A DNA stretch of 64,000 nucleotides, from contig NC_134649.1 of assembly GCF_030463565.1 (NCBI RefSeq), forward strand, positions 2,863,501 to 2,927,500. Direction: 5' to 3'. Of the stretch, positions 1-12,800 are shown one piece after another. The translations under genes and the position numbers were made by a program. A model generated the notes under the pieces. That model saw nothing but the letters and a program-made list of their open reading frames with translations, ran no database searches and was not told where the DNA came from. Source of the DNA: Pelecanus crispus (taxonomy: Eukaryota; Chordata; Aves; Pelecaniformes; Pelecanidae). Within the stretch, counting starts at the first letter, position 1, and every line of letters begins with the position of its first letter.

Positions 1-261
1 CTTCCACCACCCCCACAAAGGTTGGGCTGTGGGGGAAGGGAAACGAGAAACCACAAAACACAGGAAAGTAAAACGCCGAAGTCTAATTTAAAATAACCCT
101 GACCTGCCGCAGCGGCTGCTCGCAGGAGAAGAACACAAGGCTAAAGATTATCTTGCACAGTGGTGGTTTGTGTTCTGCTGCGGCTGCAGCCTCTTCCCCC
201 GGCAGCCCCGCCAAGGCGGCGGCTCGCCCCGGCCGCCGCGCCGGTCCCACGCTGCCATCGT
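1..261. other. Non-coding flank, GC-rich from about 170
   Basis: No exon is recognisable here. The first 160 bases are ordinary sequence. From about 170 the stretch becomes CpG-rich and runs into the tandem repeat that follows. Frames are open on both strands only because the composition is so GC-rich that stop codons are rare; their translations are runs of R, P, A and G and resemble no protein I know. Confidence 0.5.
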
Positions 262-535
262 GCGGCCACTCGCCCCCGGCCGCCCCCCGCTCGCCCCTGG
301 CCGCCCCCGGCTCGCCCCTGGCCGCCCCCGGCTCGCCCCTGGCCGCTCCCCGCTCGCCCCTGGCCGCTCGCCCCCGGCCGCCCCCCGCTCGTCCCTGGCC
401 GCCCCCGGCCGCTCCCCGCTCGCCCCTGGCCGCTCGCCCCCGGCCGCCCCCCGCTCGCCCCCGGCTCGCCCCTGGCCGCCCCCCGCTCGCCTCCGGCTCG
501 CCCCTGGCCGCCCCCCGCTCGCCCCTGGCCCCTCC
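262..535. repeat. GC-rich minisatellite, about 20-bp unit
   Basis: Imperfect tandem copies of a unit close to CGCCCCTGGCCGCCCCCGGC run through this stretch. Longer blocks, such as one starting CCCCGCTCGCCCCTGGCCGC, recur in a higher-order pattern. CpG content is very high. All frames stay open through the array, so long apparent proteins here are composition artefacts. The array abuts the CR1 fragments on its right. Its copy number is probably variable, and it is a likely place for assembly collapse. Confidence 0.8.
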
Positions 536-607
536 GAGAGCGGCCGGCGGCGGCGGGCACCTTCCCCCGCGGCACCCGCGGGCAGGGCGGCCCAGCAGCG
601 GTCCTGT

Positions 608-1000
608 GAGCAGCGGCTGGGGGGGCTGGGGGGGCTCAGCCTGGAGAAGAGGAGGCTGAGGGGAGACCTGATCGCTCTGCAGCTCCTGGCAGGAGGGGGC
701 AGGGAGGGGGGTCGGGCTCTTCTCCCATGTAGTTAGCGACAGGACGAGAGGGAATGGGCTCAAGCTGCACCAGGGGAGGTTTAGATTGGATATTAGGAAC
801 AATTTCTCCATGGAAAGAGTGGTCAAGCATTGGAACAGGCTGCCCAGATTGGTGGTGGAGTCCCCATCCCTGGAGGGGTTCAAAAAATGGGCAGAGGTGG
901 CACTGGGGGACATGGTTTAGTGGGCATGGGGTTGTTGGGTTGATGGTTGGGCTGATGATCTTAGAGGCTCTTTCCAACCTCAATGATTCTATTCTAGTTT
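608..1000 (+). mobile_element. CR1: CR1 LINE 3' fragment (first of three)
   Basis: This is the 3' part of a CR1 non-LTR retrotransposon in sense orientation, 5'-truncated as most CR1 copies are. Recognisable CR1 words are CAGCCTGGAGAAGAGGAGGC near 638, GGTTTAGATTGGATATTAGG near 778, CATTGGAACAGGCTGCCCAG near 828 and CATCCCTGGAGG near 865. The copy closes with degenerate octamer-like ATTCTATTCTAG near 984-998. Only the untranslated 3' region is present; no reverse transcriptase remains. The exact 5' limit is uncertain because it merges with G-rich sequence. Confidence 0.9.
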
Positions 1001-1067
1001 TACTTTTATTAAAAAATAACCCAGCCACCAAGCCAGGAAACATTAATTCTTCCTCTCCCCTTAATTG

Positions 1068-1158
1068 GTTTAGTGGTGGACTGGGTAGTGTTAGGTTAAT
1101 GGTTGGACTGGATGATCTTAAAGGTCTTTTCCAACCTAAACAATTCTATGATTCTATG
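1068..1158 (+). mobile_element. CR1: CR1 LINE 3' end (second copy)
   Basis: A second, shorter CR1 3' terminus in the same orientation. It contains TTTAGTGGTGGACTGGG, GTTAGGTTAATGGTTGGAC, GATGATCTTAAAGGTC and TTCCAACCTAAACAATTC, and ends with two ATTCTATG octamers at 1143-1158, the canonical CR1 tail. About 70 bp of unrelated AT-rich sequence separates it from the first copy. It is closer to the general CR1 consensus than the first copy and may be younger. Confidence 0.9.
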
Positions 1159-1215
1159 GTTGGACTTGACGGTCTTAAAGGTCTTTTCTGACCTACGCGA
1201 TTCTACAATTCTCTG
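1159..1215 (+). mobile_element. CR1: CR1 LINE 3' end (third copy, about 57 bp)
   Basis: Immediately after the second copy's octamer tail the CR1 3' terminal motif starts again (GTTGGACTTGACGGTC, TTAAAGGTCTTTTCTGACC) and ends in degenerate octamers (GATTCTAC, AATTCTCTG). It is a very short 5'-truncated insertion or a tandem copy of the CR1 end. The direct abutment with no spacer is visible in the sequence; the mechanism is inferred. Confidence 0.75.
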
Positions 1216-4200
1216 ATCACCCGCAAAGCAGCGACCATGGTGAACAATGTGTTTCAAACCACAGCCTTGCCTAATGCAAGGACTTTTCTCCAAAGGAAGG
1301 TCGGAGATGCCCCACCACTTGGCTCGCTCCTTCCAGCCGCCCACCATCCCACTGGAATTTTTGCACTTCTGGAGACAAAATTTTGGACCTCACAGAAATC
1401 ATCTGCACTCTAGCAGTAACTGGGTTGTAATTCATGCTGCCCATTTCTACACCTCGGGGGGGGTCCTTTACAGTGGCTCTGTTACCTTAAAGCAACTGCT
1501 TGATGGGTGCAGGAAGGGTCAGGTCAGGAGAACTGGCTCCCAAAACTCGTCAGTCACTAATTCAATCAGCCTGTGATGCTGCAGCAATGTTTTGCTGTTT
1601 GACTGCTCTGGTTCAAGCTAGGCTACCTCAGCAGGGGTGTAGACAGCTTAAGTTACCTCTGCAAAGAAGATGTAGCTGTTGGACCTTCAGAGAGCAATAT
1701 GCAGAAGCTCTCCACAGTTTCCAGAGAAGCTGGAATTGTGTCTGGCGCTTCAGAGCAACCAATAAATTAATTAACCCTGCACTAGTAGTTGAGTTCAAAG
1801 GCAATAAAGCCACTGTGAAAGATGAACACAACTGCCCAGACTACATGCTTGGGTGTAGATGCTCAACCCCTCCAACAAGCACTGCGTGGGCTTGGGCAAA
1901 CCCTACTTCCTCAGGACTAATTTCGTAGACTGTGAGCTTTCTGAGGCAGGCAGGACGTGAGCAGGCCCTCCTGCAATGATTAAATAAGAATGAACATCTC
2001 TGGGCAGAGTACATTCCATCCCCAAAGGTTTAGCACTTCTCTGTAGTAAAGCCAACATCTCGTATTCCTCTCGCTGAATGCTTTACCTCACTGTTTGGGA
2101 GACCAGTATCCTGTAAAGCTTCCCTAACTCCTTCCCAATTTTCTTTGTCCTCCCGCTTTACTAGCCGTTGTTTACCACTTTCAGCAGCCGAGACAGCAGG
2201 CCAGGAGACCTATTTACATCCTACAGTGTGGCTAATGCACAGCCAACAAATAGCCAGAGGGACCAGTAACACACAGGCTGGCCAAATCATTCCCGGTGAA
2301 GAGAGCGCTGCCAGACCACAACGCACAGCCTCCAACTCGCTCCACGCTGTGATACGATGAATACAAGTAACGGGGATGACGCAGACTTGTATTAACACCA
2401 GCCTGACCAAAGCATGGGTTCACTCCAACTGCCTGAAGTTACTTTCCGTACGCAAACATCAGCTGCGCCAGGACGCTCAAGCCCCGCTAGCGCGGCACCG
2501 CGAGCTCCTGCAGTTGAACAGAAAGTTCTTAGGAACTTTACACTTCATCGTGAGAACGTTACAGTGAGAAAAGCTGAGTTGCAAGTTTCTTGGGTTCGGG
2601 GGTATTTTGCTAAATTCTTGTAACCCTTTTTAAATATTAACTGTGCAGAATTGATGACTACTACAGAAGAGAAAATCCTGACACTAATATACTTCTTAGT
2701 CATAAAGAATTCATGCATTTTACCCTATTTTGAAACTCATTAACCAAGCTTCTGGAAGCAATTTTTCCACGACCCTTACACTTCACCAGTAACACAGAGT
2801 TTGAAAATTTCTCTGGGTAACAGTTGCCTGCAAAGCACTTAAAATTTATAAACTTCTCATACAGTTTCTGACATTTATCATCGCTAAAGTAAATGGAAGC
2901 AATGGAATCGACTATGCATCATGAGTAATATAATGCAATATTAAAGGACACCCAGTGGAGTACTTTAGAGGCTAAGGAATCTAAATCATACGCTCAGTGC
3001 TGGGAAACCGTATAGGAAAATGTGCGGCACCATTTGTTGGTTGACTGTAGCTGTCACTGCTCAGTGTCATGTGAGAGCTAAGCTGCACTGCTGATGCACA
3101 GGGTTACATAATTGACAGCAGTGATTTACTATTTATGTGAATTAGAAGAGAAAGGAACTGTGGAAAGAATTTCTAATGAGTGATCACAAGCGTTTCCACA
3201 CTGCCCGCCACAGCCTAAGCTAAACAAAAACTTGCAGCAAGACAGGGAGATGGGCTCAGGCAAATGAAGAGGCTAACTCATGCTCCTGGGGTTCCCAGGC
3301 GGGCAGCCTGGAGCATCCCAGCTCTTTTGGGGGTGTCCATCTAAACTATTTAATAGACATGGACGGATAACAGGCATGATGCTAAGTAGCACCGATGAGA
3401 TCTGAGGGAGATTCCCACCTTCATCTCTTCTAACTTTTTTGTTATCCTCCACTGTCCTGGTACAGGTAGAAGATGCACAGGCATTGAGTAGATGCACTGA
3501 GTAGAAAAAAGAACTACCTTGAATGCACATTTGTGAACGCTACAACAGCCACTGTGATCTCTGCATGTCACTAGGCAGCAATTCTGACATGACTTTGGCA
3601 GGTGTCTGGCTTCCACAGGTCTTGAAAAATATGGAGGCCTCCTCCTTTGTGGCTACAGATTTTGTCTGGACAGAACTTGAAAGCTCTAGCCAGTTGCCAG
3701 GGACTTCCAAATACCCAACAGACTGGTTACAGCAACTGCTCTGCACGAATGACCACCAACATTCACAGATGAACTCTGCAGCCTGTGCACAGGTGTCTGA
3801 TGCAGATCAGGTGTATAGCGCATGCCCGGCGATGACGGGCTAGGTACTCAGTGCCAGTGGTACACACAAGGCCGATTTCCATCTGGGAAGGTGGAGAAAC
3901 AGAGGAGAAACAAATACAGTAGACACGGGAGTTTTGTACGTACCCTCCTCCCCACTCATACACTGCTTCTTACATATATCCCAGGAAAATACATAGATTT
4001 CTAAGCAACAGTAATCTGTACTGGAATTACACTTAGGAATTATTTTCTTTTGTCCTCTTTCTGTTTGGTGGGGTTTTTTTTAAATTTTGTTTTTTAATCT
4101 TGCCTGCATTCCTTTTCTTTCCCTCTTTTTGCTTCTTCCTTCAGTCCCACTGAAGATACACAGGATCATGATGTATGAAATAAGTCACCCTTCCCATTCC

Positions 4201-7200
4201 TCTATTCCTCCTCCAGTAATCTGCAAATTCTATTAGCTGAAACGATGTGGGACACTGGGATGGATTGGGGCAGACAGAGAGGCGCAGACAGAAATACTGC
4301 CTGGTAGCGTCTGGTAGCCTGGCACTCACTGGCTGTGGTGCAGAGCTGCGCTGTTACTGTGGAAGAGTTTTATCAGAAGAATCAGTACAAACCCTAATTG
4401 TATTACAGAAATTGTGAGATGAAAATAAAAGTTTAAATTACTTGAGTGTTTATCTTCATTTGTATATATTTGGCTGTTAACAAGATGGACACATAGACAA
4501 TACCACCCCCAGCCGAATTATGAGTGATTTATGAAAGATGAAGCAATATGAACTGAAACTGAAGAAGAGCCAGCTGAGACCTCCAAGTCCTGTCAGCAGA
4601 GTTACAGGAGACATTTTTGGGGGTGATGGAAGCACCATCAACTCCACTGCTGAAGCTCAGCACCCCTTCGTTTGTGCTGATGCAACAGTCTGTGGGACCA
4701 CACTGTAAACCAGACCTCTGGAAAGGGGTGTGAGGGTGCTCAAGAAAAAATATTTTTGGAGGACTCTCTACACTGCATCATGAGATCTTGGGATCTACAC
4801 CTGCTGTAGAAAAGCTATATAAATGATACACGAACTATCAATTGAATAAAAGTCTCAAAATAGTATTTAATTCATGTTTGTGTCTTCAATATCAAAATAG
4901 ATATTATTTTTCTGGTATGATGGTCAAACAGTTATATTGCTCTTCTGGGATAATTCTATGTCATTCTTAGCAAATGAGCAGCTTCTGAAGTCATGAAATT
5001 GATTTTCAGAGTGCTCTGTTTTCAAGTTTTTTAGTAAGAAGCTTCTACCCATCACAATTACAGAATAAAAGTTTGGAAGGAAATAGGTAAAAATAGTCTA
5101 ATGGCTCAAAACCACAAAGCAAACAACAAATTTTGAAAGTATACTTCTCCGCTTTAAGCTAATGGTCTTCAAGACAATCTCATGACTTTGGAGAGCATTT
5201 TTGACTTTTGAAAGCTAGCGCTTGGATATGTAACATTGCTCTTCACAGCCATTTCCTTAAAATCTGTGCAGAAAACATCTGCGACTGACACAGAGAATAA
5301 ACAAGGAAGCAAGATTCACATACAGCATGACTGCCTCGTGTTTCCCTGTTTTGACATTTTTATGGCATAAACACATTTATATGTAAAACCAGCAATGCTT
5401 TATTAGTTAACCAATAACACAGATCACGCAGCGCAGCCAGTAAGCATATCTGCCCCAAGAAAAGACAGAGATTCAACTTGGCTGGCATTATTATTTACAC
5501 ACAAGACTGCATGGAATCTTTGCTTCTAATTATAGCTGTGCCTAGCTGGGGCGGGTGGATCAAATGTGAAGTTCCCAGGCAGGATGAACGTGCCAACAGG
5601 ACATCATCCCTTTCAGACAATTTTCAGGTCAGTCTCCCACCTATCCAGCCTGATGCTACCAAGAGTAAATTTGAGACAGGTGCATGTTGCACCCTCACCA
5701 ATAGCCAAATTCAGTCTGGCAGGAAGGAAAAACTGGAGGAACATCGGTTTCCCGTTCCCAGCTCTACCTGACAAGCTATCTGGTCACTTCATCTCCACCT
5801 CCAGATTCAACAAAGCACCATTGCATAGTCCTCCCACAAGCCAGAGCGAGGCAAAAGGAAAATCCTTATGGAGTCCTTGGCCACTAGGGACTGAAATATG
5901 GAAGAGGGCTCAACTCTTGCTTTCTTCTAAAAGTCAGAGATCTGTAATCAGCCGACATCTTCGTAGGGACTGTGACAACAGCTCTTTCACCAAACCACTC
6001 ATACTGCTGCTTCCCTGTTGGTGATGATCGTGTCATGTGCAACGCATTTGGCACACAGAATCCCAGGAGAGGGCAAGGGACCATACTGGGACATTTGTCG
6101 TGAAAGGGACAAGCAACCTGTACAACTGCTGAGGACACGTTTTCTGATTGGGCTTGTCTGAACACAGGTCTCATGTCAACCAGAACTAGAGGTTGTGGAA
6201 AGGGGGAGGCACTGATGTATGAGCCTAGATGCAGCATAGTGAGAGGCAGGAATTAGATGTGCCTCACATCAATGTAAGGTTTGTTTTGACATACACATGT
6301 ATTCGTACCTGCACACGCAAAAACACACCCACCCACTCTGTCCTATATGGCAAGCTCACGGAATGGGAAATTAGACTCTGAGCTTCTTGAAGATGTTTTG
6401 GGAAAGCATTAAAAGGAGGCCAAATTCTAAAAGTGTAATGTAAAAGTCTAGTCTCTATTGCTCTGATTTCCAAAACGCTAAGCCCCAGCAAGACACACAC
6501 AGTTTAAAAAACAAAACACCATAAAAAGATCAAAGATCCCTCTGGGAATACATTCTCTACACTCTTCAAAGCCAAATGTCCCCTCACTTGCCCCCTTGTA
6601 AACTGATTAATTTCAGTGGGAAGAATCTGCTCACAAAATCAGCAAATTCATGCAGTGAAAATAAGTACGTTAACTCGGGGACTGCAAGCAAAACCAAGAG
6701 AACCCTCTGTATTTTTCTCTGCTCAATAGAAACAACGGGATTGACACTAATTCTCATTTTCAAGCTGCAGTTGGTATTTAATCTGTTACCAGGCAGTTTT
6801 TTCTTGAGTCATTTTGCACATGGATCAGATGCAACCCCCTTCCCCTGAATTAAAGAGTAAATGAGTGCACCATCTGGCCAGCCCCTTGTCTGATTCAGCC
6901 CCAGCGCCTGCGGTGGTATTCCAAAATGTGAGGAATGCTCACCCAGTAGACTCAGTTCACATCCTCCCTCCTATTGACTAAAGCTGCTCTGTCCCCTTCT
7001 GGGCCGCTTTATATAAGAATTCGGTGGGAAGACTAGGTCTCTGAAATCTTAACCATCTTCAAATGTGCCTGTGTGTGGTCTGAGCAGGCAGCTTATGCAA
7101 TGAGAAATGGGAAGCCACTAAAATGATTCTGCTTCTAAATATTTTGACCTTTATTGACATTTATAAGTAGCAGGCAGCTTAATTACCAATTAAAGGAAGT

Positions 7201-9704
7201 TATTAGCTACAAAAGGAGCCTGTTCTTTTTTTCCTTTATGGCTCCTTTCCCAAACCAGTGCTGTTGATGAGCTTTCTGTGGCAGGACAAGGCAAAGGAGC
7301 CCAGGAGACCTAGGCTACTTTACAGTTAACCTATACAGAAATCCTTACAGAAGTCAAAGAACTTTCATAAAGTGGATACTCCAGAGACAGCCCATTCAGA
7401 ACAACAGACTCCATTTCTGTGGGTGTTAAAGCCTTGTATTATGGCACTGACACATTTTCCTACATGGAATTGCTTGGTGGGCATTATTGCTGGCTGGTTT
7501 TCTTTCAAGCACACCCATAAACAAGGCCTATCCAAATTGATTTTGGTTTGGTTTGGTTTTTTTTCCATGATATGCATTTAGGGGCTGGCATGAGGAGAGG
7601 AGAATATACAATACTTGGCTACTAACCTTGATACATACTGTTAAAACAACTGGAAGTTCTACCCCAGAGATGGATGAATTCTTACAGCAAACAAAGCAGC
7701 CCCTTTAAAATCACCTAGACCCCAACTCTGCCGACAGCATTGCAGGGGCTGTTAGCTCTACACACATTTATGGTCCCACTAGAGCATTAGGATTGTTTGC
7801 TGAGTGATGGAACTCATGAGAACATCTGAATTAGAAAATATTTATTAGAAGGAGCAATGCTCTCCCATAATTTTAGGGTATCTTTCTTTCAATAAAAAAA
7901 AAAAAAAACTAGAACAAGACTATACCAAAACTGCAGCATGAGCAGAGCTGTGATACCTGATGTGTGTATATATACATGTATATATGACTTTTTAAACTAA
8001 ACTAGTGCTAATATGAATTAAAAATAGCCTCATGAAAGAACTACCCAACTCTGTACATCCGTATTATTTTCAGTTCTGTAAGACATACTAATGTTATTTT
8101 AAGAGTCTTTCTATACGAAAGGAGAAGCAATGTAGGTAAGACATGGAAACCCAAAGAAAGACACTTAAAACATTATTTCCTCATTGGGTGAATAATCCCA
8201 AGGTATAACTTCGCCACTAGCTAGGAAGGTAGCTGCATGATCCAGACTGCATGTCAGAGTGTATTAAACCCAAGACTCCATGGAAGTTTCAGCATTCTCC
8301 CAGGCACAGTAATTTAGCTCTTCATCAACTCTCATCCTGCTTATATCAAAAGAAGTCCCTTGGTACCTTCCACCAACATCAGCTTCTGATTTTCTGACAA
8401 ACTTCTGGACTCTCAAACAAGACATTTAATGCTATTTTTTTCCTTCTCTGAATTTTTTCCCCAGATCCTCCTGGGTTTTTTTGCACTGTATTATTTACAC
8501 CTTCTTTACGGAGTTGGTAATTCTCCCTCAGTTTCAGAGGAAACAAAATTTTGCTTGCAACCTATCTGAAACTACGAGTTTGATCCTGCAATCACTAAAG
8601 TCAAAGGCAACAAGGGTGTTCTGTTCAATGGGAATAGAACAGACCCAGAGTTCCTGGACAGTGTGTTTTTAATCAGAGCGCCTTCACATTTGAAAGGAAA
8701 TCATTTGCATCATATTAGTATTCATTGTCCACCTACACAGGATGGGAAATTTGCTGAACAAAAAGGTTAAGTGTGCTGATGCCAAGAGGGCTTGCCCATT
8801 GCAGAGCCGGTCTCAGCAATGAAAGCGTCTCAGCTGTACCTGTTCCAGGAAATTACATCAAAAAACCTCTGCATTCATGGCTCAGGGGAGTCAGACCTGT
8901 TTCTTACGGTACAAAAAAGGTCAGCTGAGATCGCCGTGTGCATTATTTCATCCTAGGAACAGTCCAAGTGTACCAAAAACAAAAATAAAGCTCAAGTGAA
9001 CGAAGGTAACAGAAGGGAAGCTGCTGCAGCCCATCTGACATGGTTTACTCAAATATGTCACTGTAGATCAACACAGAAATGTCCTCCTGCAAAGTGTTTA
9101 TCAAGGGACCCCTGACTGGAAAAGTGATGGAAGAGTTCTTTGTGCCTGTTGCAAAAAAGCATATGTGGTCTTTGCCGTGCAAGACGGTTCTTCCCAGCCT
9201 GTGGTTCACAGAATCGGCTGGAGTCTGGGGCTACTTCTGAAGGATCTGTGAAACATGACTGAGACAGAAAAGCCTGTTGTCAGAAGGCTACAATTTGCTA
9301 CAGAGATGTAGCCCTCTCCACTGGAAAGTTTTAGGCAGCTGCAGTTCAAAAAAAGATTGCAAATCACTTGTTTAGGTGTTTTATAGAAGATGACTTTTTT
9401 TCTTCCTGTAACGTTTGATCTGGTATTAGATATTACCTCTGGTGATAAAAGACTCAAAACCCTAATTTTCTTTCCAAGAGGCTTCCCAGAGCTCCTCTGA
9501 GTCCTTTCCCACTCTCTTATACTAGCTTCATTTATATTCACTGAATCATTTTTCTCCTCATCTTTCAATTTAGAGCAGAACCTGAAAGTGCAAAGCTCAT
9601 CCATTTCCAAACCTTTTTTCTTTGGCTGGATCTCTGATGGTGAACAGATAGGATGAGATCCTTGCATGTAAATCTGTTAAATAGGACCAGTAAAACTGGG
9701 AGCT
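1216..9704. other. Intergenic, no gene seen
   Basis: I see no convincing exon, RNA gene or intact mobile element in this stretch. Open frames are short, unconserved in appearance and lack linked splice signals. Base composition is ordinary, with scattered A/T runs (for example a 15-A run near 7893-7907) and a short TA-rich patch near 7968-7985. A block at about 7135-7200 is AT-rich with TAATTACCAATTA and could be an enhancer core, but that is a guess from motif content only. Confidence 0.5.
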
Positions 9705-9800
9705 TACAGAATGGTAGAGGTTTGAAGGGGCCTCTGGAGATTGTCTAGTTACTGCCCTCCTGTCCTGAAGAGCCTACTACAGACAGTGTGCTCTCCAGTA
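9705..9800 (-). mobile_element. CR1: CR1 LINE scrap, antisense
   Basis: The stretch starting ACAGAATGGTAGAGGTTTGA and continuing GGGGCCTCTGGAGATTGTCT is the reverse complement of the CR1 3' terminal region, where the sense strand reads AGATGATCTCCAGAGGTCCC. It is diverged and short. The right boundary is soft: the homology fades after the ACTGCCCTCCTGTCC segment. Confidence 0.75.
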
Positions 9801-12800
9801 TATGTATGCTGCCTGTGACCTCTGAAAAACGTGCTATAAAAATTAATCTGAGGCATAAAGAAGGGATAGAAGGGGTGGATGCATTTTAAGTGAATTTAGT
9901 CCGACTCCTTATAATTAATCACAGTCGGCTTAGGAAAGCTGGTGGAACACAACAGGTATGGAGATACTTTTGCTGCTTCTTGGCAGAAGCAGCCTCTTGT
10001 CAGCTTGGTTACATACGGCTCAGGACATGTCAGGTAGGTAACAAAGTGTTGTAAGCACTAGAAAGTAGCTTGCCATTGGGACAGAAATGAATATAGATTG
10101 AACTGAACAGGGCAGAAAAAAACAATATACAGTGCTTGAAAACAAAAAGCTATGAGGCATGTTGGTGTAGGCAGACTCTCTGTCTGCTCAGATTTAAAGT
10201 AGCTCTTTCCTGTGCTCTGCATTGTGTAAGAGCAGTGAACTCCGCAGTCCTGAATATAGACATAACACAGATTCATCCACCTCTCTGGGAAAAGGCTCAA
10301 GAAATGAGTTTTCAAGGTAGAAAACACCTTATAGTGGATGATTTCACTGACATGTTGTGGCTGTTCAGGACCACTGAACATCACACCCTAAAAAGCCTGT
10401 GTATCTTTTAGGGAAAACATTTCAAGCCTGATCCTTCTTCTCCTCTGGCAGCTATTCTGGCAGCTTCTTCCTAACCAGCTATTACCAGAGGGATAGAATG
10501 GGATCTCACATCCTGTGTGAATGTCCAGTTATCAAATGTCTGAGGAGAAATGATATTCAAATATATTTTCCTAAAGATTAATAACAAGGAAAGCTTGTGC
10601 AAATATCAGCCAAAGGAGCTGCTGATGTGCAGGCTCCGAAGACTTGGTAAAGCAAATCAAATCCAAGCTTGCAAGAGTGAACAGGTATCAGTAGGAATGA
10701 AATAATTTGCCTGAATTTTGATGACCTTGAACAATTCGATAAATCACATCACTCCACGTACATAGCTTGATAGGAGTCAGACAGCTTCACTGCCCTTGAG
10801 AACTGGGCAGTGGGTTCTGGGAGGAAGGAAATAGCTGCCACATGCAGTAAATAAAAAGAAGTTAAAAAAAAAAATACACACATAGTTCTGCTGCAGAATC
10901 ATTCCATTCAGCCTGGCTAGAAACACAGGCAGCTACAAACCAATCATTCATCTCCAACATAAACACAGATTTGGTTAGACTAGCAGTAACATAGGTTGAG
11001 ATTTTTAGTAGATGACATAAATAAATGTATTTTTATATTTCCTGACCACATTAAGCTTGAAATCAGAGTTCTAAAATGTGAGCCACACACTATAAGACTT
11101 CTAATAGCCAATAAATTCAGATAGTCACAGTGAAGCAATGTTTTCTTCTTAAAGGTATATTTTGCTGCAGTGTATATAAATACAAGGGGACTTGGGTTTT
11201 TATGGATTTGAAATTATATGTAGCTGAACATGATCATTCAAAAAAGGTTAAAGTTCTCTTAGGAGGACAGCAAGATGGAAACCACTTCAGAAGGCACAAT
11301 CTCATATTGCAAGTATTATTTTTACATGGAAAGACATTAGTAAGGAGATGGGGGAAGGTTAGGGAAAATTACTTTCTCCCCAAAAGGTACAATGCAGGAG
11401 AGGAGTGCTAAAACATCCCAGCTCAAGAATATCAATGTATTCCTGTGTTCCTGTCCCACCTCTGCTACACGAAGAAAGCACAAAACAAGCTCTTATCCTG
11501 CCCAGTGCATCCACTTCCCACGTGTAAAGTAGGGATTATAGTGCTAGAATTCCTTTAGGTGGTGTTAAAGGAATGAATGATCTTAGAGAATGACCAGTAA
11601 TACTTAAGAGCTAAAATACTTAGACACTAAAGGTCATTTTTAATCTCTAGCCCTTACAGCACTTTGAAGTGGAGATTGGCATTATCATCATGATATCCCA
11701 CACTGGGAAACTGAATACAACAGATATAATGAATTTTTCAGCTTCTCAGAATGGGTCAGTAGCAATGTCAGGAGGGATTTTCAGGTGGTAGTTGGCCATA
11801 CAACACTTAAGAGGTATCTAAGATCCATAAAGGCTGATGTCCAGGCTGATGCCCAGCAGTCGGAGAACTTAACGATGAGAGAACTTGCAGGATCACAAGG
11901 CTGAATTTCAGCACGGCATTGCTCACTAGGCAAGCTCTGGCTGAAGGACAACAGTACACTGCACGGACTTTGACGGCAAGTCCTTCGATATGGAACAAAG
12001 TTGTTTAGTTTTTGGACCTACCACTTTCTGCGGGTCTCTTACAAAGAGACATGTTCCCAGTGGGGGAGCAATAAAGAGAGTCAGTGTGTACTGGCTCCAC
12101 TGCCCGTTATTGACTGAACGTTGTTGGAAAAGCCAAGTCGAAAATATCTGAGCGCTGATGTCACTTCGATACAATTGCTTTGGAGGCTATTCAGTTTTCC
12201 TTGGGGCGCCTATTCATTTTAGGAGACTTGCTGATCTTTGTCTGATGGCTGGAGTTTTATGACCAGAAAGAAATGAAGATGGCAGCTAAGAGCCTCACTT
12301 CACAGGGAGTAAAATAATCCTTTTAAGGGAGAATTTGTCATTCCTAGCTTAAAAACTAGCAGTTGAGACGAAGTAAATGGAATGTACTAGCAGAATAAAT
12401 TTTAAAACACCAAGTACTTTCAAGTGGAATTTAGCTGCATGATGACAAGCAAAACAAAAATTATAGCAACTTCTCCACCCACCTGTGTTAAGGTTGAAAA
12501 GTCAAGTATTCAAGAGCTGGAAACACCAGAATTAAGGTTGCCTTGTGTAGTCCTAATTCACTTCTCCTGTGTGATACAATTAAAAGACATTTTTCCCCGT
12601 GGCCTCACCCCATTTAGTGGGCAGGATGAACAGAGCTATTCAGTATTTCTTTTTTTACCTTTTTGAGTCAATGTGTGGCCTTGGTTTTATTTATAGCATG
12701 CAGTTTAAACTCTTCACTGAAAACAGGATTATTCATATCCTTGTGGGTTTTAATATAACACTTATCACAGAAATATTTGCTTCAAAAACAGAACAAATGT

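Noticed and set aside
83-913. Long open frames on both strands over the GC-rich array
   Set aside because: They are produced by stop-poor GC-rich tandem repeats and CR1 sequence; several frames are open at once and none resembles a protein.
11926-12174. Stretch with an AATAAAG word and LTR-like feel
   Set aside because: I could find no paired repeats, no target duplication and no coding remnant of a retrovirus-like element; a single poly(A) word is not enough to call an LTR.
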